NCBI RefSeq assembly: GCF_018638295.1
Contig: NZ_JABTTS010000015.1
Coordinates: 1 to 64,000, forward strand
Reading direction: 5' to 3'
DNA length: 64,000 nucleotides
Source of the DNA: Streptomyces sp. CHD11
GTDB lineage: Bacteria > Actinomycetota > Actinomycetes > Streptomycetales > Streptomycetaceae
Part shown: positions 57,105 through 64,000 of the stretch, in pieces
Layout: every line of letters starts with the position of its first letter
How positions within the stretch are numbered: the first letter of the stretch is position 1
Translations under genes and position numbers: made by a program
The notes under the pieces: model-generated
Databases searched by the model: none
Told to the model about the DNA's origin: nothing
The model's input: only the letters and a program-made list of their open reading frames with translations

Positions 57105-58808
57105 TCAGCGGGCGAGCCAGGCCGTCGTGTCGGGGCCGAGGCGTCCGCCCTCCAGGGGTGCGCTGGTCAGCAGGAGCTCGCCCGCCGGGAGGGACACCGG
57201 GCCGGCGGACAGGTTGGTCACGCAGCGCCAGCCATCGCCGCGGTCGAACTGCAGCACCCCGTCCGGGGCTTCCTCCGCCCAGGTCAGCGACTCGCCGGCC
57301 AGCAGTTTGCGGCGCAGCCGCAGGGCCGTGCGGTACAGCTCCAGCGTCGAGCCCTCCACCCCGTCCTGCGCCTCGACGGCGTACGCGGCGAAGGCGGGCG
57401 GCTGGGGCAGCCAGGCACCGGCCGCCCCGAAGCCGTACGAGGGACCGGTGGCCGTCCAGGGCAGCGGCACCCGGCATCCGTCACGGCCCTTGCGGACATG
57501 CCCCGTCTGTTCCCAGATCGGGTCCTGGAGGACCTCGGTGGGCAGGTCGGCGACCTCGGGGAGACCGAGCTCCTCACCCTGGTAGACGTACGCCGAGCCG
57601 GGAAGGGCCAGCATCAGCAGGGTGGCCGCACGGGCCCGGCGCAGCCCGGCGTCCGGGTCGACGGCGGGGGCCCGGCCGCCGGACAGCAGCCAGGCGTTGT
57701 CGTCGGTGCCCGGCGGGAGCACCAGCCGGGAGGCGTGCCGGATCACGTCGTGGTTGGAGAGCACCCAGGTCGCCGAGGCACCGGCCGCGGCGGCGGTCGC
57801 CAGGGAGTCGGTGATGACCCGGCGCAGTTCCCGCGCGTCCCACGGGGTCTGCAGGTACTCGAAGTTGAAGGCCTGCCCCAGCTCGTCCGGGCGGGCGTAC
57901 AGGGCGCGGCGTTCGCCGGGGATCCAGGCCTCGGCGACGGCTGTCCGGGGCGGCGTGTAGGCGTCGAGGATCTTGCGCCAGTCGCGGTAGATCTCGTGCA
58001 CGTCGTCGCGGTCGTAGAAGGGGTGCGTGCCGGGCGGGAAGCCGGTGAGGGCGGCCTCGCCGCCCGACGCGTGGGCGCCGAGGTCGCGCAGCGGCTCGCT
58101 CAGGTCCTTGGCCAGGGCGTGTGCCACGTCGACCCGGAAGCCGTCCACGCCCCGGTCGGACCAGAACCGCAGGGTGGTGCGGTGGTCGTCGCGGACGTCC
58201 TGGTGGCCCCAGTTGAGGTCGGGCTGCTCGGCGGCGAACAGGTGCAGGTACCACTGCCCGTCCGGCACCCGCTGCCAGGCGCTGCCGCCGAACACGGACT
58301 GCCAGTCGGTGGGCGGCAGCTCGCCCCGCTCGCCCCGGCCGTCGCGGAAGACGTAGCGGTCGCGGGCGGGCGAACCGGGCCCGGCGCGCAGCGCCTCCTG
58401 GAACCAGACGTGCTGGTGGGAGGTGTGGTTGGGGACGATGTCGACGATGACCTTCAGGCCGAGCCGGTGTGCCTCGCGGACCATCTCGTCGAAGTCGCCG
58501 AGGGTGCCCAGGCGCGGGTCGACGTCGCGCGGGTCGGCGACGTCGTAACCGCCGTCGGCGAGCTCGGAGGGGTAGAACGGGCTCAGCCACAGGGCGTCCA
58601 CGCCGAGGGCGGCGAGGTGGGTGAGGCGGCGGGTGACGCCGCGCAGGTCACCGAGTCCGTCGCCGTCGGCGTCGGCGAAGCTGCGGGGGTACACCTGGTA
58701 GACGACGGCCTGCCGCCACCAGTCGGGGTTCTGGGAGGAGAGGTCGGGCGCGGCAACGGGTGCGGGGTGCGGCGGCCGGGCGTCGGGCGCGGCGGAGCGG
58801 TCGGTCAC
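57105..58808 (-). CDS. GH13 alpha-glucosidase
   Basis: A 567-residue glycoside hydrolase. GH13 motifs: I VDIVPNHTS, II GFRVDVAHALAKD (Asp nucleophile), III the Glu of AVAEAWIPGERR, IV VLSNHDVIRH. The start WWRQAVVYQVYPRSFADADG is typical of alpha-glucosidase/oligo-1,6-glucosidase. The first ~25 residues are disordered and there is no signal, so it acts in the cytosol. It could hydrolyse sugars imported by the ABC system at the window end. ATG start. Confidence 0.95.
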   Translation of the reverse strand: MTDRSAAPDARPPHPAPVAAPDLSSQNPDWWRQAVVYQVYPRSFADADGDGLGDLRGVTRRLTHLAALGVDALWLSPFYPSELADGGYDVADPRDVDPRLGTLGDFDEMVREAHRLGLKVIVDIVPNHTSHQHVWFQEALRAGPGSPARDRYVFRDGRGERGELPPTDWQSVFGGSAWQRVPDGQWYLHLFAAEQPDLNWGHQDVRDDHRTTLRFWSDRGVDGFRVDVAHALAKDLSEPLRDLGAHASGGEAALTGFPPGTHPFYDRDDVHEIYRDWRKILDAYTPPRTAVAEAWIPGERRALYARPDELGQAFNFEYLQTPWDARELRRVITDSLATAAAAGASATWVLSNHDVIRHASRLVLPPGTDDNAWLLSGGRAPAVDPDAGLRRARAATLLMLALPGSAYVYQGEELGLPEVADLPTEVLQDPIWEQTGHVRKGRDGCRVPLPWTATGPSYGFGAAGAWLPQPPAFAAYAVEAQDGVEGSTLELYRTALRLRRKLLAGESLTWAEEAPDGVLQFDRGDGWRCVTNLSAGPVSLPAGELLLTSAPLEGGRLGPDTTAWLAR

Positions 58809-59246
58809 ACGGTCTCCTCGGGGTGTGTGCGGGTACCGGCGGAGAATCTGTCCACATCACCGTAAAAGTGAACGTACGGACAGCGGGGAGCCATTCCCCG
58901 CGGGTGCGGCGCGCGGCACTTTCGACCCGTTTGCCGACCCCGGACCCCGAACCCCGGACCCCGGAACCCAGGTCCCAGGTCCCGGGCCCGGCTACCGCAC
59001 CGGGCGGCCGGCCCTCTCCGGGTGAAGCCGCACGCAGCGCTGCACGTCCAGGCCGGGAGGGCCCCGTCCCGACGGCGCCGGAACGCGGGCCGGAGGCGCC
59101 GGGGCACAGCCCGGGGTACCGGCAGGAACCGGGGTCCCGGGACCGCTCACCCGGACGGCTCGCCTCGCTGGTGGCGTGACCGGGCCGGTGGTGCCGTAAG
59201 AGCACGTCCGCTCGTGGACGGCCCGGTTTCCCCAGGAGGCACCCCG
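58809..59246. other. 438-bp divergent gap
   Basis: It holds the promoters of the glucosidase (left, AT-richer, around 58,850-58,875) and the lipoprotein (right), and irregular CCCCGGA repeats near 58,940. No gene is supported. Confidence 0.5.
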
Positions 59247-60068
59247 ATGACCCATGCCCCGGCCGCCGCCCGCGCCCTCCTCGTCTCCGTGCTGGCGGTG
59301 GCGGCCCTGCTCACCACGGCAGGGTGCATGGCCGACGGCCGGGAGGTCCCGCTTCCCCTGCCCGAGGGCGTCTCGCAGCCTCCTCCGCCGCCTCCGTCAC
59401 CGTCCGCCTCCTCCGCCGCCTCCGCCACCGAGCGGCCGGCCGCGTCGTCCCCGCCCTCGCTGAGCGAGGCACAGCTGCGGGAGGCGCTGATCACGGAGGC
59501 GGACCTGGGAGAGCCCTGGATGACCAGCCGGGGCGCGGCGACCTGGCGGGACGGGCTGCTCAAGGCGACCACCGACCGGCCCGACTGCCGCCGCCTCCTC
59601 GACGCCCTCTACACGGAGGAGCTGTTCGGCACCCCGGCCGGCCCGCGCGCCACGGCCACCCTCGACGACACCTACAACGACGCCCAGCTGCGCTACCAGG
59701 TCGCCGCGTATCCTCCGGCCGACGTCGACCGTGTCCTGGACTGGCTGGGCACCCTTCCCGAGAGGTGCGAGCGCTTCGAGGCGACGGCCACCCGGGCCGG
59801 CGCCCAGCTCGTCGAGGTGACCCGGCTGCCGATCCCGGAGGCGGGCGACGCACGGTCCGCGCTGCGTCTGCGGATGACCGGGGGGTCTTCCGGGGGAGTG
59901 CGGACCGCGCTCACCGTGGACCTCGCGGCGGTCCGCGTCGGGGAGGACACCCTGGTCCTCACCAACGCCGGTCTCGGCGCGGTCCTCCCCGAGATCACCC
60001 AGGCCGTCACCCGACTCGGCGCGGACCGCCTGGAAGAGGTCGCCCGCCAGGGGCGGGTGCGGGTCTGA
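59247..60068 (+). CDS. Lipoprotein of unknown function
   Basis: A 273-residue lipoprotein. Lipobox LLTTAGC. A Pro/Ser linker (~40 residues) precedes a globular domain (LREALITEADLGEPWMTSRG to the end) with YNDAQLRYQVAAYPPADVDR. Domains of this type in actinobacteria are often described as sensor-like lipoproteins. AGGAGG precedes the ATG. Single gene. Confidence 0.8.
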   Translation: MTHAPAAARALLVSVLAVAALLTTAGCMADGREVPLPLPEGVSQPPPPPPSPSASSAASATERPAASSPPSLSEAQLREALITEADLGEPWMTSRGAATWRDGLLKATTDRPDCRRLLDALYTEELFGTPAGPRATATLDDTYNDAQLRYQVAAYPPADVDRVLDWLGTLPERCERFEATATRAGAQLVEVTRLPIPEAGDARSALRLRMTGGSSGGVRTALTVDLAAVRVGEDTLVLTNAGLGAVLPEITQAVTRLGADRLEEVARQGRVRV

Positions 60069-60076
60069 ACCACGGC

Positions 60077-60352
60077 TCAGGAGAGGCGGTCCACGGCCTG
60101 CTTGGCCTCCACGAGACCCGCGCCCGTGGACTCGCGGTACAGCTTGACCGCCTGGACCTGCTTGCCCTGGCGGACGAGGCCGATGATCTCGTCCTGTCCC
60201 GGGATCTCCTCCTCCAGCCCCAGGTGACGGAGTACCAGGTCGAGTTTGCGCTCGACACGGGCGGCACGGCGTTCGGCGCGGGAGAGATGACTCTGGAGCG
60301 TGATGGTGCCGAGGAGCACCACGCAGATGAGGAAGAGAATAGCTGTGTCCAT
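60077..60352 (-). CDS. Membrane-anchored L7/L12 C-terminal-like protein
   Basis: A 91-residue protein. N-terminal membrane helix (AILFLICVVLLGTITLQ), a short coiled linker, then a domain like the ribosomal protein L7/L12 C-terminus (IIGLVRQGKQVQAVKLYRES; GAGLVEAKQAVDRL). It is not the ribosomal protein itself, lacking the L7/L12 N-terminal half. Small proteins with this fusion occur in Streptomyces. Function unknown. The ATG lacks a clear ribosome site. Confidence 0.8.
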   Translation of the reverse strand: MDTAILFLICVVLLGTITLQSHLSRAERRAARVERKLDLVLRHLGLEEEIPGQDEIIGLVRQGKQVQAVKLYRESTGAGLVEAKQAVDRLS

Positions 60353-60378
60353 GGCAGCCAAGAATAAGTGCCGTGTGT

Positions 60379-61137
60379 TCAGGGTGAGTCGAAGCGGCGG
60401 CGGTGGAAGACGACGTCCAGGGCCACCTCGAGGGCGGTGCGGCCGTGGGCGAAGGCGTCGCCGCGCAGCCGGGCCAGTGCCTCGTCGGCTCCGATGCCGA
60501 GCTGGACCATGATCATGCCCACGGCCTGGTGGACGCGGTCGTGGTCGGCGGCCAGCCCGCTGAGCCAGGGTCCGTCCCCGTCGGGGGGCCCGTGCGGCAG
60601 GTCCATCAGCGCCACCGTCATGACGCCGGCGACGAGGCGGGCCGTGCGGAGCTGGCGGGCGGTGAGCCCGCCGGGCGTGTCACGGTAGAGGTCGAGGGTG
60701 CCGACGCAGGTGTCCTCGCTGCCCAGGGGCAGTGCGTACACGGCCCGGACGCCGGCGCCGAGCGCCTGCTGGACGAAGACGGGCCAGCGGTCGGCACAGT
60801 CGGCGGCGGCGAGGTCGCGGACCAGCACGGCGCGGCCGGTCCGCAGCACGTTCCGGCAGGGGCCGTCGCCCAGGGTCGCCTGGAGCTGGCCGAGGCGGGC
60901 GGCACCCGGACCGGAGGCGGCGAGCTGCAGGGGCATGCCGTCGCCGCGCAGCGACACGCTCGCGCCGTCCACCGGCAGCAGGGCGACGGCCACCGCGCAG
61001 AGCCGTCCGGGGGCGGCGGCGGGCCCTGCCCCGCGCAGCCCCTCCGCGATCGTCTCGGCGACCTGCTCGGACGCCCCGTGACCGGCACCCCGGCCCCGGT
61101 CCTCCGGGTCAACCCCAGGGTCATCCCCGGGCCGCAC
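60379..61137 (-). CDS. GAF-ANTAR transcription antitermination regulator
   Basis: A 252-residue protein. N-terminal GAF-like domain (about residues 30-170; DGASVSLRGDGMPLQLAASG, YALPLGSEDTCVGTLDLYRD). The C-terminal ANTAR RNA-binding helices contain DHDRVHQAVGMIMVQLGIGA and DEALARLRGDAFAHGR. ANTAR proteins bind dual hairpins in mRNA to prevent termination. The GTG start follows GGAGG with 8-bp spacing. Downstream of the HTH/TPR gene, same strand, 122 bp apart. Confidence 0.9.
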   Translation of the reverse strand: MRPGDDPGVDPEDRGRGAGHGASEQVAETIAEGLRGAGPAAAPGRLCAVAVALLPVDGASVSLRGDGMPLQLAASGPGAARLGQLQATLGDGPCRNVLRTGRAVLVRDLAAADCADRWPVFVQQALGAGVRAVYALPLGSEDTCVGTLDLYRDTPGGLTARQLRTARLVAGVMTVALMDLPHGPPDGDGPWLSGLAADHDRVHQAVGMIMVQLGIGADEALARLRGDAFAHGRTALEVALDVVFHRRRFDSP

Positions 61138-61259
61138 ACCCACCGCCTCCCACCATGTCCGAAAGCGCCCACCGACTACCCTCCGCCCCGCCCCCGAAAC
61201 ACGTCCCACCAGGGAGGCCGAGGCGAGAGGGCGGGAGGGGCGAGGGCGCGTCGCACCGG

Positions 61260-62603
61260 TCAGAGCTGGGGCTGGGCCGGGGCCGGGCCCAGGGTGGTGG
61301 TGCCCGGGGCCGTGCGGTGGCCCAGACCGGTGCGGTAGGCGTCCAGCGCCGCTTCGACGCGCCCGGTGCGGCGCAGCAGATCGCCCAGCAGGCGGCACAG
61401 GTCGGCCAGGTCACCGGCGGCGCCCGCGCGCTCCAGCAGACTCATCGCGCGGACGTAGTGCTCCTCCGCCTCCTCGGGACGGCGGGCGTCCTCGGCGATG
61501 ATGCCGAGCAGCCGGTGCGCGGCCGCCGCGTGCACCGCGCCCCGCTCGGAGGACAGCCCGCCGGCCACGCCCCGCAGCAGGACCGCCGCCTCGTCCGAAC
61601 GGCCACGCCGGTGCAGGACGTCGGCCAGCTCGACCGTCAGCTGACTGCTGTAGAGGGCCGCACGGGTCGCGGACAGCATGCGCAGCGCCTCGCGCATCTC
61701 CGTCTCGGCGCGCTCCAGCTCACCGTTCTGCGCGTACACGTACCCGCGCATCCAGTGGCAGTTGGCCAGCTCCGTGCGCAGTCGCAGCCCCCGGTACAGC
61801 TCCGCGGCCTTGGCCAGCGACGCGTCCGCCTCGGCCAGCCGGCCCTCGGCGAGCAGCGTGCGGGCGACGGAGCGGTGCATCCGCGCCACCAGCGCCGGGT
61901 CGCCGGACTGCGGCGCGAGCGCCAGCGCGAACTCCGCCGCCTGCGCGGCACGCGCGTGCGCACCCATGTCCATGTAGGGCCCGATCACGCTGGCGTAGAG
62001 CAGCAGCAGCGCGTCCGGGTCGTGCAGACCGCCCCGGTTCAGCTCGTCGAGCGCGGACTCCAGCAGATAGACGGCGTACCGCAACTCCCCCGCGAGGTAG
62101 TGCGCCACCGCCCGACCGCGCAGCGCCGGGACCCGGGCGGTCAGCGGCGCGTCGCCGAGCCGGGCCTCGGCCCGCTCGAAGTACTCGCGGCCCTCGGCCA
62201 GTTCACCGGTCTCCAGCGCGCACTCCCCCAGCCCGAGCAGCGCGGCGGCCTGTTCCTCGGCCAGCGCGTGCGTCTCCGCCTCGGTGAGCAGTCCGGTGTA
62301 CTGCTCCACCGCGGCCCCGGCCTCACCGACCGCGAGCGTGCGCTGTGCCTCGGTCAGCCGCAGCCGCAGTTCGGTCACCAGCCGGGCCGGACGCCCGGTC
62401 GCCAGTTCGTCGAACTCGACTCCCAGACGGTCGGCGAGATGGCGCAGCGCGTCGTCGGAGGGGCGTACCCGGCCGGCCTCCAGCGTGGAAATGTACGCGG
62501 GCGTGTACACCGGCTCCGCCAGCTGTTTCTGGGTCATCCCGCGCTGTACCCGCAACCGCTGCACCCGGCGTCCGATGGTTCCCTGCTCGTCCCGGTCCCC
62601 CAT
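61260..62603 (-). CDS. XRE-type HTH regulator with TPR sensor domain
   Basis: A 447-residue regulator. N-terminal HTH (RLRVQRGMTQKQLAEPVYTP; YISTLEAGRVRPSDDALRHL) is followed by about nine tetratricopeptide-like helix pairs (LTEAQRTLAVGEAGAAVEQY; LAEGREYFERAEARLGD; LLERAGAAGDLADLCRLLGD). HTH plus TPR is the layout of RRNPP-type peptide sensors. An exported 54-aa peptide gene diverges from it, with a GGTTAAAC palindrome between. ATG start. Confidence 0.9.
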   Translation of the reverse strand: MGDRDEQGTIGRRVQRLRVQRGMTQKQLAEPVYTPAYISTLEAGRVRPSDDALRHLADRLGVEFDELATGRPARLVTELRLRLTEAQRTLAVGEAGAAVEQYTGLLTEAETHALAEEQAAALLGLGECALETGELAEGREYFERAEARLGDAPLTARVPALRGRAVAHYLAGELRYAVYLLESALDELNRGGLHDPDALLLLYASVIGPYMDMGAHARAAQAAEFALALAPQSGDPALVARMHRSVARTLLAEGRLAEADASLAKAAELYRGLRLRTELANCHWMRGYVYAQNGELERAETEMREALRMLSATRAALYSSQLTVELADVLHRRGRSDEAAVLLRGVAGGLSSERGAVHAAAAHRLLGIIAEDARRPEEAEEHYVRAMSLLERAGAAGDLADLCRLLGDLLRRTGRVEAALDAYRTGLGHRTAPGTTTLGPAPAQPQL

Positions 62604-62649
62604 GCCAACTCCCCTGGCGCCTCTTGCCGTTCGAGTACGGCAGCCCCTA

Positions 62650-62679
62650 GGTTAAACCGCGGATTAAACGTGTTTAACC
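62650..62679. promoter_or_regulatory. GGTTAAAC-N14-GTTTAACC operator candidate
   Basis: A perfect 8-bp inverted repeat in the short divergent region between the HTH/TPR regulator and the small peptide gene, with a third ATTAAAC half-site inside. Very AT-rich against the background. Likely operator for the regulator and -10 region of one or both genes. Confidence 0.6.
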
Positions 62680-62700
62680 CATCGCTGTTGCGAGGTCGCC

Positions 62701-62865
62701 GTGCTGGAACGCACACGTACCACCGAGCGTTACGCCCGAGGCTTCGCCGCGGCCGTCGCCGCGGTCGCGGCGCTGGTCCTGGCGGCGAACGCGGGCCCGG
62801 CCGAGGCCGACGACCCCGAGCCGGACCGGCAGACCACCGCGCCCCTGGAAGCGGCGGTGCGGTAG
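62701..62865 (+). CDS. Small exported peptide (54 aa), divergent from TPR regulator
   Basis: It encodes a basic start (MLERTRTTERYARG), a hydrophobic signal helix (FAAAVAAVAALVLAANAG), a likely cleavage after AEA, and a 17-residue acidic-to-neutral mature peptide ending TTAPLEAAVR. A GAGG site lies just ahead of the GTG. It is the type of short pre-peptide that RRNPP-like systems export, process and re-import. The sequence itself has no known family; the context carries the argument. Confidence 0.6.
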   Translation: MLERTRTTERYARGFAAAVAAVAALVLAANAGPAEADDPEPDRQTTAPLEAAVR

Positions 62866-62928
62866 CGGCGGTCCGGAGGGGTCCCCTCCTCCTGCCTCCT
62901 GCCTCCTGCCTTCTGCTTCCGGCGGCCG

Positions 62929-64000
62929 TCAGCCGGGCAGGGCCTTGCGCAGCGCCGCGTCCAGGCGCCGCGCCAGCACCTCATTTCCCGGCCGGCCGTT
63001 CCTGAGGAGCGGGCCGAGCTGGGTGGTGAGGGTCTGGGTGAACGCCCCGTACAGCGGGGTCCTCGGCCGCTGCACCGCGTCGCGCAGGGCCTCCTTCAGG
63101 ATGGTGGCGGCGTAGAGCGGACGGCCTCCCTTGTCGCGCGGCACCGGGTCCGCGCCCTCCCCCGTCGCCGACCGGGACGGCGCGACGGTGACCGCCGTAC
63201 AGCGCTCACCGTCCTCGTAGGCCGAGGTCCGGGTCGCCGCGAAACCGGCCTCCAGCAGACACCGTTCGCTCTGCCTGCCGGTGAGGAACCGGATCAGGTC
63301 GGCCGCCTTGCCGGGCCGTGGCGACGCCTCGGCCACCCCGAGGTTCTGTCCGCCGAGCACCGCCTTCCCGGGCAGCGGGGCCACCCCGAGCTGCTCCTCG
63401 GTGAACGTCTGGAAGAGCGCCGGATAGACGTACGGCCAGTGCCGCAGGAACGCCGTACGCCCTTCGGTGAAGTCACTCAGCGACGTCGCCTCGTCGGAGC
63501 GGGCGGCGTCCTCGAGGGTGTACGCCGGCGCGGTGCGCCGGCCCAGCTCCGCGATCCCCTCGGTCAGTTCCGCGACGGTCCCCGTGTAGTGGCCGTCCTC
63601 GTCGACCAGCGCGAAGTCCTCCACCGCGGACGCGAACGCCTCCACCGCGTTGACCGTACGTCCCTCGTACGCGGCCAGCTGGGTGGTCCAGCCGCTGCTG
63701 TAGGCGTCCCGGTCGAGCCGGGCGTCGAGAGCGTCGACGAGGTGCTGCAGTTGCTGCCAGGTGAGACCGTCGCGCGGGTCGGGCCGCTCGACACCGGCCC
63801 GGTCCAGATAGTCGCGCCGGTAGTACAGCAGGCCGACATCGCTGTTGAACGGCGCCGCGTACACCTTGCCGTCCCACCGGGCCGTGCCCGCCACGGACGG
63901 GATGACGTCACGGTCGACCAGGTCCTCCGGCAGCTCCCTGATCAGCCCGGCCTCGGCGAACTCCGGCACCCAGGTGACGTCCAGGTTGACCACGTCGTAG
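62929..64000 (-). CDS. Sugar ABC-transporter substrate-binding protein, N-terminus outside window
   Basis: At least 357 residues of an extracellular solute-binding (family 1) protein. The frame runs off the right edge with YDVVNLDVTWVPEFAEAGLI, a normal internal segment, so the signal peptide lies beyond. Typical parts are WDGKVYAAPFNSDVGLLYYR, GLTWQQLQHLVDALDARL and LRHWPYVYPALFQTFTEEQL. Likely binds oligosaccharide such as trehalose or maltose, fitting the nearby alpha-glucosidase. The rest of the transporter would be upstream of the window edge. Confidence 0.9.
   Translation of the reverse strand, partial: YDVVNLDVTWVPEFAEAGLIRELPEDLVDRDVIPSVAGTARWDGKVYAAPFNSDVGLLYYRRDYLDRAGVERPDPRDGLTWQQLQHLVDALDARLDRDAYSSGWTTQLAAYEGRTVNAVEAFASAVEDFALVDEDGHYTGTVAELTEGIAELGRRTAPAYTLEDAARSDEATSLSDFTEGRTAFLRHWPYVYPALFQTFTEEQLGVAPLPGKAVLGGQNLGVAEASPRPGKAADLIRFLTGRQSERCLLEAGFAATRTSAYEDGERCTAVTVAPSRSATGEGADPVPRDKGGRPLYAATILKEALRDAVQRPRTPLYGAFTQTLTTQLGPLLRNGRPGNEVLARRLDAALRKALPG

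Noticed and set aside
60732..63005. 757-codon + strand frame across the ANTAR and TPR genes
   Set aside because: Extremely Arg-rich, crosses gene borders, no start signals; both minus-strand genes are well supported.

Overview
The window is GC-rich throughout, with GTG/ATG starts, 4-bp stop/start overlaps and small secreted or membrane proteins of unknown function. It carries several families typical of Streptomyces (Spo0M, TerB/TerD, DUF6223, DUF6479, SCO4225- and SCO2400-like proteins) and a cytoplasmic contractile injection system. I read it as chromosome of a Streptomyces or very close relative. No species can be assigned from the sequence alone.

Layout. About 0-8.5 kb is the distal end of a phage-tail-like contractile injection system (CIS) operon: proline-rich protein, tube, LysM baseplate protein, VgrG-like spike, gp25, baseplate J, tail protein I, and a zinc-ribbon/membrane/discoidin protein resembling CisA. 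It closes with a strong terminator. About 8.8-11.5 kb is conserved housekeeping sequence: a Yip1-like membrane protein, a phosphoribosyltransferase, dcd and tRNA-Gly(CCC). About 11.4-16.7 kb is an accessory scar. A perfect 48-bp copy of the tRNA 3' end marks a 2.5-kb island with vapBC. It is followed by a decayed tyrosine integrase, an IS5-like remnant, a coiled-coil protein, and a stray copy of the end of a DUF4394 gene whose full copy lies 11.7 kb further on.

About 16.6-21.7 kb has DUF6223, a two-component pair and a stress cluster (72-aa protein, Spo0M, TerB). About 22-27 kb holds a probable conflict/cell-death locus: an EACC1-domain protein, a caspase-like protease, and a convergent pair of paralogous 9-TM membrane proteins, followed by a PucR-type regulator. 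About 27.4-32.7 kb has the DUF4394 protein, a PIG-L deacetylase, a TauD-type dioxygenase and an orphan LanC-like cyclase with a Cys-Cys-Gly zinc motif. About 32.9-43.6 kb carries envelope and stress genes: an LAxTG surface protein, polysaccharide deacetylase, PAP2, two TerD proteins, an SCO4225-like protein, and a two-component system whose kinase contains two kinase modules.

About 43.6-54.7 kb has a type-II NADH dehydrogenase-like oxidoreductase beside an ECF41 sigma factor, a solitary sugar-binding lipoprotein, a LysR/PBP/beta-lactamase/beta-lactamase-like group, a cold-shock protein and a MerR-like regulator. About 55.8-64 kb has DUF6479, secreted proteins, an alpha-glucosidase, an L7/L12-like membrane protein, a GAF-ANTAR regulator, a helix-turn-helix/TPR regulator divergent from a tiny secreted peptide across a palindrome, and the 3' part of a sugar ABC binding protein.

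The strongest candidates for new biology are the EACC1-caspase-membrane-pair locus (about 22.0-25.6 kb), the HTH-TPR regulator with its divergent 54-aa exported peptide (62.6-62.9 kb), the CCG-type LanC near a dioxygenase with a possible leaderless micro-ORF between them (29.9-32.7 kb), and a shared TCTAC-N6-GTAGA element in front of two separate stress clusters (19.7 and 37.5 kb).
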